A stretch of 64,000 nt of DNA from a virus, in IMG/VR virus record IMGVR_UViG_3300023235_000008, positions 62,001-126,000 of that record, one strand, 5' to 3'. Positions 35,451-43,684 of this stretch are shown one piece after another; position 1 is the stretch's first letter, and the number at the start of each line of letters is the position of its first letter. The position numbers were made by a program, and so were the translations under genes. A model generated the notes under the pieces. It ran no database searches and was not told the DNA's origin. It saw nothing but the letters and a program-made list of their open reading frames with translations.

Positions 35451-36506
35451 ATGAGATTAAATGAAATAGCAAACCCAAACTTAGCGCCGGGAATGGCATA
35501 CTGGATTTCACCACGTGGTGAGATATTGGATATTGCTGGTCAAATGCATATTCAGACAGTTATTGAACGTCCTGAGAAGTTCGGGCTAACCAAGGAATAT
35601 ATTGATAAACTTTACGCCGACTTTGATGAGCCTATGGGCACTGAGGGCAAAGCACGTGAACAAATCATTTTGGCACTTGTCAAAAGGGGGTGGATTAGAA
35701 CTCGATTATATCGCAAACAGTATTTCTGGGCAATGAATATCAATCGTATGACTAACGTTACGTATGATAATATAATTAAATGGGCAAAGTATCATACCGA
35801 ACGTACCGATATCGGCAAACAGGCTGGTAACTTCGCTGATGTTAAACTTTCTAAGGGCGATGAAGCAGAAACAAAAGATATCGGTCAACTTATCAAGATT
35901 GCAGATGGTCAGCTAAAAGAAGCATTTATCATTGAAGACGATGGCGGTGAACTTATTACGTTAAGTGTGGTTGAATCAGTTCATGACATGATTGGCGAAT
36001 CGTCACTTGGTCGTATTTTCCAGCATCTTGATAACCCAAATCGTCCCGTAGCGTTTATTACTGCGTTCCGTGGCGGACAGGAAAATCGTCACGAAAATCT
36101 ACGCCGTAACCGCCAACTTGCTGGACAAGTAAAGAAAGCCGGGTATGGATATACGTTTATCGACGGCGGCTGGATTGAAAATCAAGGCACACCCGAAGAA
36201 CAAAAAGTTGAAGAAGATACCGTATTCATCGTCGGAAACGAGAATGATAGTGGTAATCTTAAAGGTCTTGTTAAGAAACTTATGGTACAGTATGATCAAG
36301 ATGGTGTTCTATTCAAACCCGCTGGTGGCAATGAAGTTCATTTGTTATTGAATAGCGGCGAGAACATCAACCTTGGAAAGTTCACGATGGGTACTGCCGA
36401 AGAAGGATATTCACGTATCCGTGGGCGGGAATTCCATTTTGAAAGCACAAGGGAACCACGTAAGAACTGGATTTCCAACATTGCAGCAGCAAAAGGTGTA
36501 AAATGA
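35451..36506 (+). CDS. Hypothetical protein with DUF3293-like C-terminal region
   Basis: A 351-residue protein. The region FITAFRGGQENRHENLRRNR...GYGYTFIDGGWIENQ...EEDTVFIVGN resembles the DUF3293 layout (NR..N...L...L...G...G.W......E..F.V). The N-terminal region starts MRLNEIANPNLAPGMAYWIS. Function unknown, but it belongs with the multidomain late proteins upstream although it has its own sigma70-type promoter. Confidence 0.6.
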   Translation: MRLNEIANPNLAPGMAYWISPRGEILDIAGQMHIQTVIERPEKFGLTKEYIDKLYADFDEPMGTEGKAREQIILALVKRGWIRTRLYRKQYFWAMNINRMTNVTYDNIIKWAKYHTERTDIGKQAGNFADVKLSKGDEAETKDIGQLIKIADGQLKEAFIIEDDGGELITLSVVESVHDMIGESSLGRIFQHLDNPNRPVAFITAFRGGQENRHENLRRNRQLAGQVKKAGYGYTFIDGGWIENQGTPEEQKVEEDTVFIVGNENDSGNLKGLVKKLMVQYDQDGVLFKPAGGNEVHLLLNSGENINLGKFTMGTAEEGYSRIRGREFHFESTREPRKNWISNIAAAKGVK

Positions 36507-36709
36507 AAATATTACCATCAAGTGTTAACATTAACCTTGACAGCCGTGGTGCGGCGATGGCTTATGAAAATCGTAGTCGTAGTGCAATGGCACGTGAATA
36601 TGAATTGGCAAGCATAGAAAAACGCCAATCATATGATGAAACCTACGGTCCAACAGACGTAAGTTCCATCAATGTGACTCGTGGTTTAAAAATTAATATC
36701 TTAGTTTAA
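36503..36709 (+). CDS. Hypothetical small protein
   Basis: A 68-residue protein coupled by ATGA. Its stop overlaps by 4 bases the stop of a minus-strand gene. Function unknown. Confidence 0.65.
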   Translation: MKILPSSVNINLDSRGAAMAYENRSRSAMAREYELASIEKRQSYDETYGPTDVSSINVTRGLKINILV

Positions 36710-37020
36710 TTGTTAGGTATATTCTCTACCATTGCTAGTACCCGCTCATACGCTTGAATACGTGTGGGTGCAGGGAATATTTCACCTTGTGCTGCTTCAA
36801 GCATATCAATCAACTGCTTTGTCGGAAGGCTTTGATAGAATAGCTCTTTTTCACGGCGTTCTTCCGCACGTGCTTCACGGCGTTCCTGTTGTTTTTCATA
36901 CTCAGACTTTTGTTCTTTTTCTTCTTCAGTCTGCGTAACTTCCTCGACAACTTGTGTTACTTTGGGTAATTGTCCGTTGTCCGTGGACAAAGGACGCCCC
37001 GTAATTGTTAGATCATCCAT
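36706..37020 (-). CDS. Coiled-coil protein downstream of flagellin
   Basis: A 104-residue protein with a long Glu/Arg-rich coiled coil in the middle (YEKQQERREARAEERREKEL). It has its own AGGAG and lies 3' of the flagellin gene on the same strand, separated by a terminator. It may be a flagellin-linked accessory gene, but I cannot match it to a known chaperone. Confidence 0.65.
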   Translation of the reverse strand: MDDLTITGRPLSTDNGQLPKVTQVVEEVTQTEEEKEQKSEYEKQQERREARAEERREKELFYQSLPTKQLIDMLEAAQGEIFPAPTRIQAYERVLAMVENIPNN

Positions 37021-37030
37021 TTTTATCTCC

Positions 37031-37060
37031 TAAAAAATAGTGGGGGAATTTCACCCCCAC
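37031..37060 (-). terminator. Intrinsic terminator after flagellin
   Basis: Hairpin GTGGGGG / CCCCCAC with a 7-base loop (37040-37060), followed on the minus strand by TATTTTTT. Confidence 0.8.
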
Positions 37061-37070
37061 CCATTATCCC

Positions 37071-37903
37071 TTATCTAAAAAGACTAAGGATTGCTTGTTC
37101 AGATTGAACAGCAAGACTCAACGAGTTGTTAGCTAGTGCTTGGCGTGTCTGAAGAGCTAGCAAGTTAGCTGATTCTTCGTTTAGGTCTGCGTTGACCAAG
37201 TTACCAGCGCCTTCTTTGAGGCTGTTAATCATATTAGCTGTGAACTCTTCACGTGACTGAATCAACGCTGCATTTGTACCAAGCGTCTTAGCTGATGTAC
37301 GAACAGTTGACAATGCTGCATCAATCTTTGCGATATCAACATCAATGGCGGTCGTACCAGTTGCTATGGTGGCGTTTTCCCAATCACCAGCGTCGGTTAC
37401 TGCAAGACCAACTTGATCAGAAGCAATACCCGCAACCGTCAATGTTGTTGTGGTTTCGTTTAGCTTCACGGTCAAGCTATCTGGCGTAGCTTTCAGTAGT
37501 CCAACACCATTGAATGTAGCGTCTGCACTGGTGTTGTTGATCTGGTCAAGAATACCATCATATTGTGCTGAGAATGTAGTACGTTCTGCCACGCTTGAAG
37601 ATGCTTTAGCAGATTCAGCAACAGCTTTTGCTTGCTTTAGCAGACCTTCAATGGACTCTAGAGCATCAGTAGCTGTTTGTACAGTAACGATGTTGTTTGC
37701 TAGGTTTTCTTTTACCGTCAATAGATCGGATGCCGACTGCTTAAACCACGTGCAATAAAGAATGATGATGGATTATCAATAACATTGTTGACTTTCTTTC
37801 CTGACGAAAGGCGTCCTTGTGTCATTTCTAAGAGGTTAGTTGTATTTTGTAGTGAGTTTAGGTTACTGCGAATACTCGCAGATAGAGTTACTTCGTTTGA
37901 CAT
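37071..37903 (-). pseudogene. Flagellin split by a single-base frameshift
   Basis: The 5' part (37903 to about 37742) encodes a typical flagellin start: LSASIRSNLNSLQNTTNLLE, TQGRLSSGKKVNNVIDNPSS, FFIARGL. The 3' part encodes QSASDLLTVKENLANNIVTV, ALESIEGLLKQAKAVAESAK and the conserved end EESANLLALQTRQALANNSL...ILSLF. Joined, they make a normal short flagellin of about 275 residues. The frame breaks at 37740-37745: one extra A (TTAAAG instead of TTAAG) would restore ARGLKQSASDLL. Upstream is AAGGAG and, at 37984-37991, a late-type GATAAATA. A flagellin gene is unusual in a phage; it resembles alphaproteobacterial (Rhodospirillales-like) flagellins. Confidence 0.85.
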
Positions 37904-37983
37904 TTATATTCTCCTTCTGGATATATGTCTATGTGGCGCTTTCCATTCTTGGAGAGCGTAATGAAACATTCTTGCTTCATTTA

Positions 37984-37991
37984 TATTTATC
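37984..37991 (-). promoter_or_regulatory. Late-type promoter motif GATAAATA for flagellin
   Basis: On the minus strand, about 80 bases before the flagellin ATG. A sigma70-like TATAAT lies just beside it. Confidence 0.5.
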
Positions 37992-38043
37992 ATTATACGT
38001 GATAAGTATATATTTGTCTATATCTTTTTTTAAAAGAAATATA

Positions 38044-38072
38044 TTGATACAGGGTGCATATGCTGCTATAAT
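38044..38072 (+). promoter_or_regulatory. Sigma70-type promoter
   Basis: TTGATA and TATAAT are spaced by 17 bases, 23 bases before the ATG at 38096, with AAGGAG in the leader. Confidence 0.75.
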
Positions 38073-38095
38073 GGGTAATCATTTAAGGAGATAAT

Positions 38096-38359
38096 ATGAC
38101 TGCTAATAACCGAGTGTTCTCGTCGGAAGAAACAACTAAACTAGACCATCTTATGCGTGAAGGTGTACAAACCCTGCAAGAAGTAGAAGATTTAACAGAA
38201 GGTCTAAACGATACCGTTAAGGCTATCGCTGAAGAACTACAAATCAAACCAGCCGTTTTAAAGAAAGCGATTAAAACCGCACAAAAAGATGATTTCCAAA
38301 ACAAATCGGAAGATCACGACTTGCTCGAAACTATATTGGCTTCAGTAAAACGCATTTAA
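38096..38359 (+). CDS. Small helical protein, possibly DsbA-like DNA-binding protein
   Basis: An 87-residue protein: long first helix (LMREGVQTLQEVEDLTEGLN), then AIAEELQIKPAVLKKAIKTA, reminiscent of a small helix-turn-helix end. This layout recalls the T4-type dsDNA-binding protein DsbA that aids late promoters, but the match is from memory and uncertain. It leads the operon that includes DNA polymerase. Confidence 0.5.
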   Translation: MTANNRVFSSEETTKLDHLMREGVQTLQEVEDLTEGLNDTVKAIAEELQIKPAVLKKAIKTAQKDDFQNKSEDHDLLETILASVKRI

Positions 38360-38637
38360 TGATTAAAAATATATGGGCGTTTTGGGTAGAAACGTGGCAC
38401 GACAATAAGCCATTGTTTTGGTGTGAAGCCGTTGCCACAATAGTAAGCGTTATTGCCAGTTTCTTACTGGCGTTTCTAACCCCAACACCACCATTGCTAA
38501 TCATCTTTATCTGCTATCTTGTGGGTAGTGTGCTATTAATGGCAGCAATGTATATGAGAAAAAGCTCGTGGATGTTTGTTCTTATGGGATGGTATTCCTT
38601 AATGAACATCGTGGGCTTATTGAATGCAGCATTTTAG
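38359..38637 (+). CDS. Small membrane protein
   Basis: A 92-residue protein with about three membrane segments (AVATIVSVIASFLLAFL, LLIIFICYLVGSVLLMAAM, WMFVLMGWYSLMNIVGLL). TAATG coupled to the previous gene. Function unknown. Confidence 0.7.
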   Translation: MIKNIWAFWVETWHDNKPLFWCEAVATIVSVIASFLLAFLTPTPPLLIIFICYLVGSVLLMAAMYMRKSSWMFVLMGWYSLMNIVGLLNAAF

Positions 38638-38646
38638 GAGTGAATA

Positions 38647-40290
38647 TTGAGTTACGTTGACGCAATCTACGATAAACGAAATAACGTTGTTAAGGTAGTT
38701 GAAAGACTGAATGGTAAACGAATAGTAACCGAACATCCGTGTAAATGGACGTTTTATTATGACGATCCAGCTGGAAAGTATAATACTATTTTTCGTAATC
38801 CTGTTTCCAAATTCGAATCTGATAGTAAAAAGGAATTTCATCGTGAGTTGAAAAGTCGTAGTCAGACACGTGTATGGGAAAGTGATATAAATATTGTTAA
38901 TAAGACACTTGAACGTCACTATATTGGGCAGATGTCGCCCAAGCTAAACGTGTGCTTCTTCGATATTGAGGTTGACTTTTCGCCTACGCTTGGTTTTGCG
39001 CCACCCGATGACCCGTTCAATAAAGTAACGGCTATCTCATTATATTGTTCGTGGATGGATGAAATGGTTACGTTAGCTATTCCACCAAATACACTGACGC
39101 TTGAAGAAGCCGAGGCAATGATGGATTTCCCCAACACATACCTATTCAGTAACGAAGGGGATATGATTGAAACGTTCCTTGACTTAATCCAAGAAGCCGA
39201 TGTGCTTACGGGTTGGAACAGTGAAGGCTACGATATTCCGTATATGGTTAACCGAACGGCACGGGTTCTTAGTAAGAATGACACACGCCGTTTCTGTTTA
39301 CTTGACCAACTCCCAAAAGAACGTGAATACGAAAAATATGGCAAGATGCAAAAGACGTATGATTTACGTGGACGTATTCACTTGGATAGCCTATCATTGT
39401 ATCAGCAATATACCTATCACGAAATGCATTCGTATTCGTTGGATACCATTTCTGAATATGAACTAGGTGCCCGTAAAATCCAATACGCAGGATCGCTAGA
39501 TAAGTTATACAATGACGACTTTTATAAGTTCATTGAATACAACCGTCAGGATACTTTGCTATTAAAGCAACTTGATGATAAGCTACAGTTTATTGATCTA
39601 TGCAATGAAATCGCACACGATAATACAGTGCTTATTGCGGCAGCTATGGGTGCCGTTGGTGTTACTGACCAAGCCCTTATCAACTATGCGCATTCACTTG
39701 ATATGGTTGTGCCTAATAAGGTTCATTATGGCGACGACGAAGATCACCGTGCGGCTGGTGCTTATGTGGCGCATCCGAAGAAAGGCACACATAAATGGGT
39801 AGGTGCTATCGATATTAACTCACTATATCCATCGGCTATTCGTGCATTGAATATGAGTCCCGAGACATTTGTAGCACAGTTATTGCCTACACATACACGT
39901 CCGCTTATTGAAAAACGAATGGCTGAAGGCAAGTCGTTTGCAGGAGCATGGGAAGGGTTATTTGGTACACTTGAATATTCCTTTATGGATGATAAAGATG
40001 ATACCACACCACTCAAAGTACAATGGGCAGATGGCAAGCAAACCACACATACTGGCAAGGAAATTAACGATATTATTTTCCATGGTGGTGAAAAATGGGT
40101 AGTAAGCGGTAACGGCACAGTATTTGAGTATAATAAGCAAGGCATCATTCCCGGCATACTTGAAAAATGGTACGCAGAACGCCAAGAACTACAAGCCAAG
40201 AAGAAGGCAGCGGCGGTTATTGATGATTCTACCATAGAAGTACCTAATGATATTATGTCTAAACTTGGAAAGGATTTGATAGACGACTAA
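38647..40290 (+). CDS. 43A: DNA polymerase (gp43-type) N-terminal piece: exonuclease and palm motif A
   Basis: First of three cistrons for the replicative family B polymerase. The 547 residues carry Exo I (CFFDIEVDF, D106/E108), Exo II (LTGWNSEGYDIPYM), Exo III (YNRQDTLLL) and palm motif A (AIDINSLYPSAIRALN). It starts with TTG after AGGAG. It ends at DIMSKLGKDLIDD, before the fingers motif B that is found in the next piece. It must assemble with, or be otherwise joined to, the other two products. Confidence 0.88.
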   Translation: MSYVDAIYDKRNNVVKVVERLNGKRIVTEHPCKWTFYYDDPAGKYNTIFRNPVSKFESDSKKEFHRELKSRSQTRVWESDINIVNKTLERHYIGQMSPKLNVCFFDIEVDFSPTLGFAPPDDPFNKVTAISLYCSWMDEMVTLAIPPNTLTLEEAEAMMDFPNTYLFSNEGDMIETFLDLIQEADVLTGWNSEGYDIPYMVNRTARVLSKNDTRRFCLLDQLPKEREYEKYGKMQKTYDLRGRIHLDSLSLYQQYTYHEMHSYSLDTISEYELGARKIQYAGSLDKLYNDDFYKFIEYNRQDTLLLKQLDDKLQFIDLCNEIAHDNTVLIAAAMGAVGVTDQALINYAHSLDMVVPNKVHYGDDEDHRAAGAYVAHPKKGTHKWVGAIDINSLYPSAIRALNMSPETFVAQLLPTHTRPLIEKRMAEGKSFAGAWEGLFGTLEYSFMDDKDDTTPLKVQWADGKQTTHTGKEINDIIFHGGEKWVVSGNGTVFEYNKQGIIPGILEKWYAERQELQAKKKAAAVIDDSTIEVPNDIMSKLGKDLIDD

Positions 40291-40312
40291 TCTCGTCTTT
40301 TGTCCTAAATAA

Positions 40313-40669
40313 ACCAAACAATATGAGTTTCTAAAAGAGAATGAAGTTGAAAGTCACCATTACCGTTATGACGGGCATTCTGTTAAAAATATAAAGTGCT
40401 ATAAGTATAAAGATTATATTGCTATTGGCGGCAAAAATATGATATCATTATTACAAGAGAATCAAATAGATATTCCAAGAAAATACGTGGATGATATAGA
40501 AATGTCTTTTCCTAAACCTCATCACAATATGCGTGAAGATAGGAAAAACTTTTTCGGTGAATATCACGGGAAATGCCTAAAAGATTTAGGTGTTGCCAAA
40601 TATAAACTCACAGAGATAGGAGAATTGAATGGATTTAGTCTCTACAATCCAAGACCTCATCAGCAATAA
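40313..40669 (+). pseudogene. Unidentified ORF in the gap between polymerase pieces
   Basis: About 118 codons are open in one frame (YEFLKENEVESHHYRYDG...KYVDDIEMSFPKPHHNMRED...LYNPRPHQQ) with no good start codon before the ATG at 40439. It separates the first and second polymerase pieces and overlaps the start of the second. It probably represents an inserted element or its remains; I cannot assign it to a nuclease family. The sequence GGATTT occurs at both edges. Confidence 0.45.
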
Positions 40670-41582
40670 CGAAACTGAAAAGTTAGAACAAGTGATGAGA
40701 GAAAACGATTTGGTTGTAAGAAACGGCAAGATTGAAAACAAAGATAGGGGTGCAGTAGCATTCCGGGATAAGCGGCAGTTGGTCAAAAAGATCAACTTGA
40801 ATTCGTAAATATTGCGACTTTATATAGTAATATATAATGAAAAACTCCTCTAACTGCGGGGAACTCTCACCGAGACAATCCGCAGCCAAGCCCGTAAGGG
40901 AAGGTTCAACGACTATGCGAAAGCAGTAGTATCAAGTGATACGAAACGGGGAGCAACCTTCAAGGTTGGTGATATAGTCTAATCTGTATGGCGACATACA
41001 GCAGTTCATGAGAGAACGCACATAAACTAACGACTTATGTGGAATATAAATGTGTATGGTGCTGTATTGAATAAGCATTGTCGTTTCTACGTCTTTGATA
41101 TCGGACAGTCAACCACACTAACTGGTCGGTGTATTGCAAAGCATATGTCAGCATACGTGAATCAATCACTGGCGGGTGAATACGATCATACTGGAAAAAG
41201 TATTGTGTATGGCGACACAGACTCAGAATTTGCCGAAACCATACACAAGACCAATTGGGGTGAGCTTACCGTAGAAGAATTGTTCAACCGAGGGCAGCGT
41301 TATTGGAATGATGCCAAGGATGATACAAAGGAATATAGTGCTAACGATGATTTGAAGGTTCTTTCGTATAACCCGGAAGAAGGCAAAGCGTATTACGGGC
41401 ACATCAATTATATCTACAGGCATAAGGTATCTAAAGAACAATGGGAAATTGAGGATCAATATGGTAATACCATTCGTGTAACTGGCGATCACTCAGTTAT
41501 GGTTGAGAGAGATGGCGTATTGATGGAAATAAAACCACGAGATATATTGAAGGATGATTTACTTATTACTACTACTGAATAA
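40629..41582 (+). CDS. 43B: DNA polymerase middle piece (motifs B and C) with intron and N-terminal intein half
   Basis: Second polymerase cistron. Its ATG has TAGGAG 7 bases upstream. Exon 1 (40629-40806) ends with AFRDKRQLVKKINLNS; after removal of the group I intron (40807-41052), exon 2 continues LYGAVLNKHCRFY, giving NSLYGAVLN, the standard motif B. Motif C YGDTD follows and is then interrupted by an intein half beginning Ser (codon 41223-41225). Without splicing, exon 1 stops at TAA right after the splice site. Confidence 0.85.
40807..41052 (+). mobile_element. Group I intron in the DNA polymerase gene
   Basis: A 246-base intron without an ORF. The exon ends in T and the intron in G, as required. 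Removal restores AAT TCG TTG TAT GGT (N S L Y G). The 5' exon end TCGT can pair with GCGA at 40814-40817 as P1 with the U-G pair at the splice site. P4: CTGCGG (40854-40859) with CCGCAG (40881-40886). P7: GACTAT (40911-40916) with ATAGTC (40974-40979). P9: CTGTATG-GCGA-CATACAG (40984-41001). Confidence 0.88.
41223..41582 (+). other. N-terminal half of a split intein (DNA polymerase motif C site)
   Basis: The intein starts with Ser directly after YGDTD, a known polymerase intein site. Block A is SEFAETIHKTNWGELTVEEL; block B is IRVTGDHSVMVERDGVLMEI, the TxxH splicing motif. The frame stops after LLITTTE (119 residues), with no linker to the C-terminal half, which is in a separate reading frame start at 41691. 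Confidence 0.85.
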
Positions 41583-41584
41583 GG

Positions 41585-41701
41585 TCTTCATCATATGCTA
41601 CCAATAATGGATACGAGGTATTTGTTATCTGGGAAAATGATTGGTATCACGACCAATATACTATTATACAACGAGTAAAGGAATGGTGGAATGGAAGTTA
41701 A
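41585..41701 (+). pseudogene. C-terminal relic of a homing endonuclease inside the split intein
   Basis: A 38-codon fragment reading NNGYEVFVIWENDWYHDQYT...QRVKEWW. GYxVxxIWExDW is the typical end of Vsr-like/EDxHD or related homing endonucleases that sit between split-intein halves in T4-like phages. The rest of the gene is gone, and the intein C-half start lies inside its last codons. Confidence 0.6.
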
Positions 41702-42680
41702 AAAAGCTAAAGTAAAATCTGTCAAACAGTTAGACAACTTTGATGATGAATATGTCTATGACATAGGCATGAAGAATGAAGAGCATCCATGGTTCTTCGG
41801 CAACAACATTCTCGTTCATAACAGCGTGTATTTTTCAATGTGGCCAGTTATCGAAGATGCGGTTAATAATGGTGAAATGGAATGGTCGAAAAAAATCTGC
41901 ACCGAAGTATACGATCAGGTGTCGGAAGCCGTAAATGAATCGTTTCCTCCGTTTATGAAGAAAGCATTTAACTGTCCGCAACATATGGGCGAAATCATTG
42001 AAGGTGGCCGAGAACTTATCGCAACAAAAGGATTGTTCATAAAGAAGAAGCGGTATGGTCTTATGATTTATGACGACGAAGGAACACGCCGTGATGTTGA
42101 TGGCAAAGAGGGCAAAGTCAAAGCTATGGGCTTGGACTTGAAGCGTTCGGATACGCCGGGGTATATGCAAGAATTTCTTATGGAAATCCTTATCGATGTG
42201 TTAACAGACAAAGAAGAAGATGAAATCATTGGTAAGATTTTTGACTTCAAAAAAGAGTTTGTAGAACGTCCGCCTTGGGAAAAAGGTACGCCAAAACGTG
42301 TGAACAACCTTACCAAGTACACCAAGATGTATGAAAATAAGGGCATGAAAGGCGTAATGATTCCCGGTCACGTATCGGCAGCTATTCATTGGAATAAGTT
42401 AAAAAAGTTCTATTCTGATAACTATTCAATGGATATTCAAGACGGTCAAAAGACTATTGTGTGTAAGTTAAAGAATAATCCGCTTGGATATACGAGCATC
42501 GGGTATCCGATTGATGAACCACATATTCCAGACTGGTTTAAGGATTTGCCGTTTGATAACGAGTTAATGCTTGCAACTATTGTGGATCAAAAAATTAAAA
42601 ACTTGCTTGGTGTTATGAAGTGGGATTTGGATACTAAAACAGACGTTACTTCGACTTTTAATACACTATTTGATGTATAG
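41691..42680 (+). CDS. 43C: DNA polymerase C-terminal piece with C-terminal intein half
   Basis: Third polymerase cistron, 329 residues. Residues 1-44 (41691-41822) are the intein C-half: EYVYDIGMKNEEHPWFFGNN (block F) and ILVHN at the splice junction. The extein resumes with SVYFSMWPVIE, completing motif C (YGDTD-SVYFS), then the thumb (KAMGLDLKRSDTPGYMQEFL) and the clamp-binding C-terminus (VTSTFNTLFDV). Ribosome binding site AAGGA lies 10 bases upstream. Confidence 0.88.
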   Translation: MEVKKAKVKSVKQLDNFDDEYVYDIGMKNEEHPWFFGNNILVHNSVYFSMWPVIEDAVNNGEMEWSKKICTEVYDQVSEAVNESFPPFMKKAFNCPQHMGEIIEGGRELIATKGLFIKKKRYGLMIYDDEGTRRDVDGKEGKVKAMGLDLKRSDTPGYMQEFLMEILIDVLTDKEEDEIIGKIFDFKKEFVERPPWEKGTPKRVNNLTKYTKMYENKGMKGVMIPGHVSAAIHWNKLKKFYSDNYSMDIQDGQKTIVCKLKNNPLGYTSIGYPIDEPHIPDWFKDLPFDNELMLATIVDQKIKNLLGVMKWDLDTKTDVTSTFNTLFDV

Positions 42681-42691
42681 TAATATACACA

Positions 42692-42699
42692 CATAAATA
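42692..42699 (+). promoter_or_regulatory. Late-type promoter motif CATAAATA
   Basis: It is 5 bases before the ATG at 42705, so the transcript would be essentially leaderless. Confidence 0.5.
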
Positions 42700-42704
42700 G
42701 GTAT

Positions 42705-43622
42705 ATGGATGCTAACAAATATTGGGATTTAGTTAAGAAATACGATGAATTTAAACGGATTGACTATGCACCGTTATCGGAAACGTTGAGTAGTTATTCC
42801 AGTATCGCATCCACTATTCGAAATGGTGAAGATTTAGCCAAAGACTTACTTGAAATGCAACATATCATTGGTCGCAGAACAGTAAAAAAATTAGATAAGA
42901 AATTTCAAGAAGAAATACGAAAATATGAGATAGAGTTTATTCAGCAAAGTTATCGTTATTATGATAGCGAAATGAAGTTTGACGACTATGCACATATCAA
43001 CCAATATTACACAGATTTGCATTTACCCGTTGCTGCAAAAGAAATAATAGAAGGAAAAATAAATCTTGCTATCAAATGGCAGTATCCCGGTATGGAATTA
43101 AGTCCCGGCATAAATCATTTTACGGATAAATTGGTGGGGCTTGATCCTTTGTATATCGTTGATAAGCATTCTGAGTCTCTTATTAATACGAAAAACAAGT
43201 TCAACGATGCGTATCAGCGACGATTGCGCACATATCACGCCCACGGCGACGTGGACTTTAGATCATTGCCAGTTGGGCAAATGGGTCTTATTTTTAGTTT
43301 TGGATTTTTCGAAAGATTGCCGCTTGATGTTATTAAAATATACTTAACCGAATTTAAAAAACTTCTTCGACCTGATGGACGAGTTATTATGAGCTATAAT
43401 AATTGTTTGCTGAAATCGAGTCTTGATAACACTATCTTTAAAAAATATAGATTATTCAATACACGTGATTACATTGAGCCTTTGGTTTATGGGCTAGGAT
43501 TTGATAATATTAGTACAACTGATATTGAACCAAATATATCCATATTGGAATTCACGCAGCCCGGAGAATTTTACACACAACGTGCTGGTCAAACTCTTGG
43601 AAATATCAAAAAAACATATTGA
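42705..43622 (+). CDS. SAM-dependent methyltransferase-like protein
   Basis: A 305-residue protein. The C-terminal half looks like a class I methyltransferase: LVGLDPLYIVDKHSESL (motif I/II region), QMGLIFSFGFFERLPLDVIK and LLRPDGRVIMSYNNC (post-motif LxPGG-like). Motif I is degenerate (no clear GxGxG), so activity is uncertain. The N-terminal 120 residues are helical and unassigned. Confidence 0.55.
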   Translation: MDANKYWDLVKKYDEFKRIDYAPLSETLSSYSSIASTIRNGEDLAKDLLEMQHIIGRRTVKKLDKKFQEEIRKYEIEFIQQSYRYYDSEMKFDDYAHINQYYTDLHLPVAAKEIIEGKINLAIKWQYPGMELSPGINHFTDKLVGLDPLYIVDKHSESLINTKNKFNDAYQRRLRTYHAHGDVDFRSLPVGQMGLIFSFGFFERLPLDVIKIYLTEFKKLLRPDGRVIMSYNNCLLKSSLDNTIFKKYRLFNTRDYIEPLVYGLGFDNISTTDIEPNISILEFTQPGEFYTQRAGQTLGNIKKTY

Positions 43623-43648
43623 TTTTACTATCCGCAGTTTGATATAAT
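43619..43648 (+). promoter_or_regulatory. Extended -10 sigma70-type promoter for gp45
   Basis: TTGATT and TATAAT are spaced by 18 bases; TG precedes the -10 by one base (extended -10). Confidence 0.65.
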
Positions 43649-43684
43649 ATATTATAAACAAATGACAAATTACATGGAGTTTAA

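Noticed and set aside
39762-40235. 157-codon antisense frame in the DNA polymerase N-terminal piece
   Set aside because: It mirrors conserved polymerase codons on the other strand and has no start signals or protein-like motifs.
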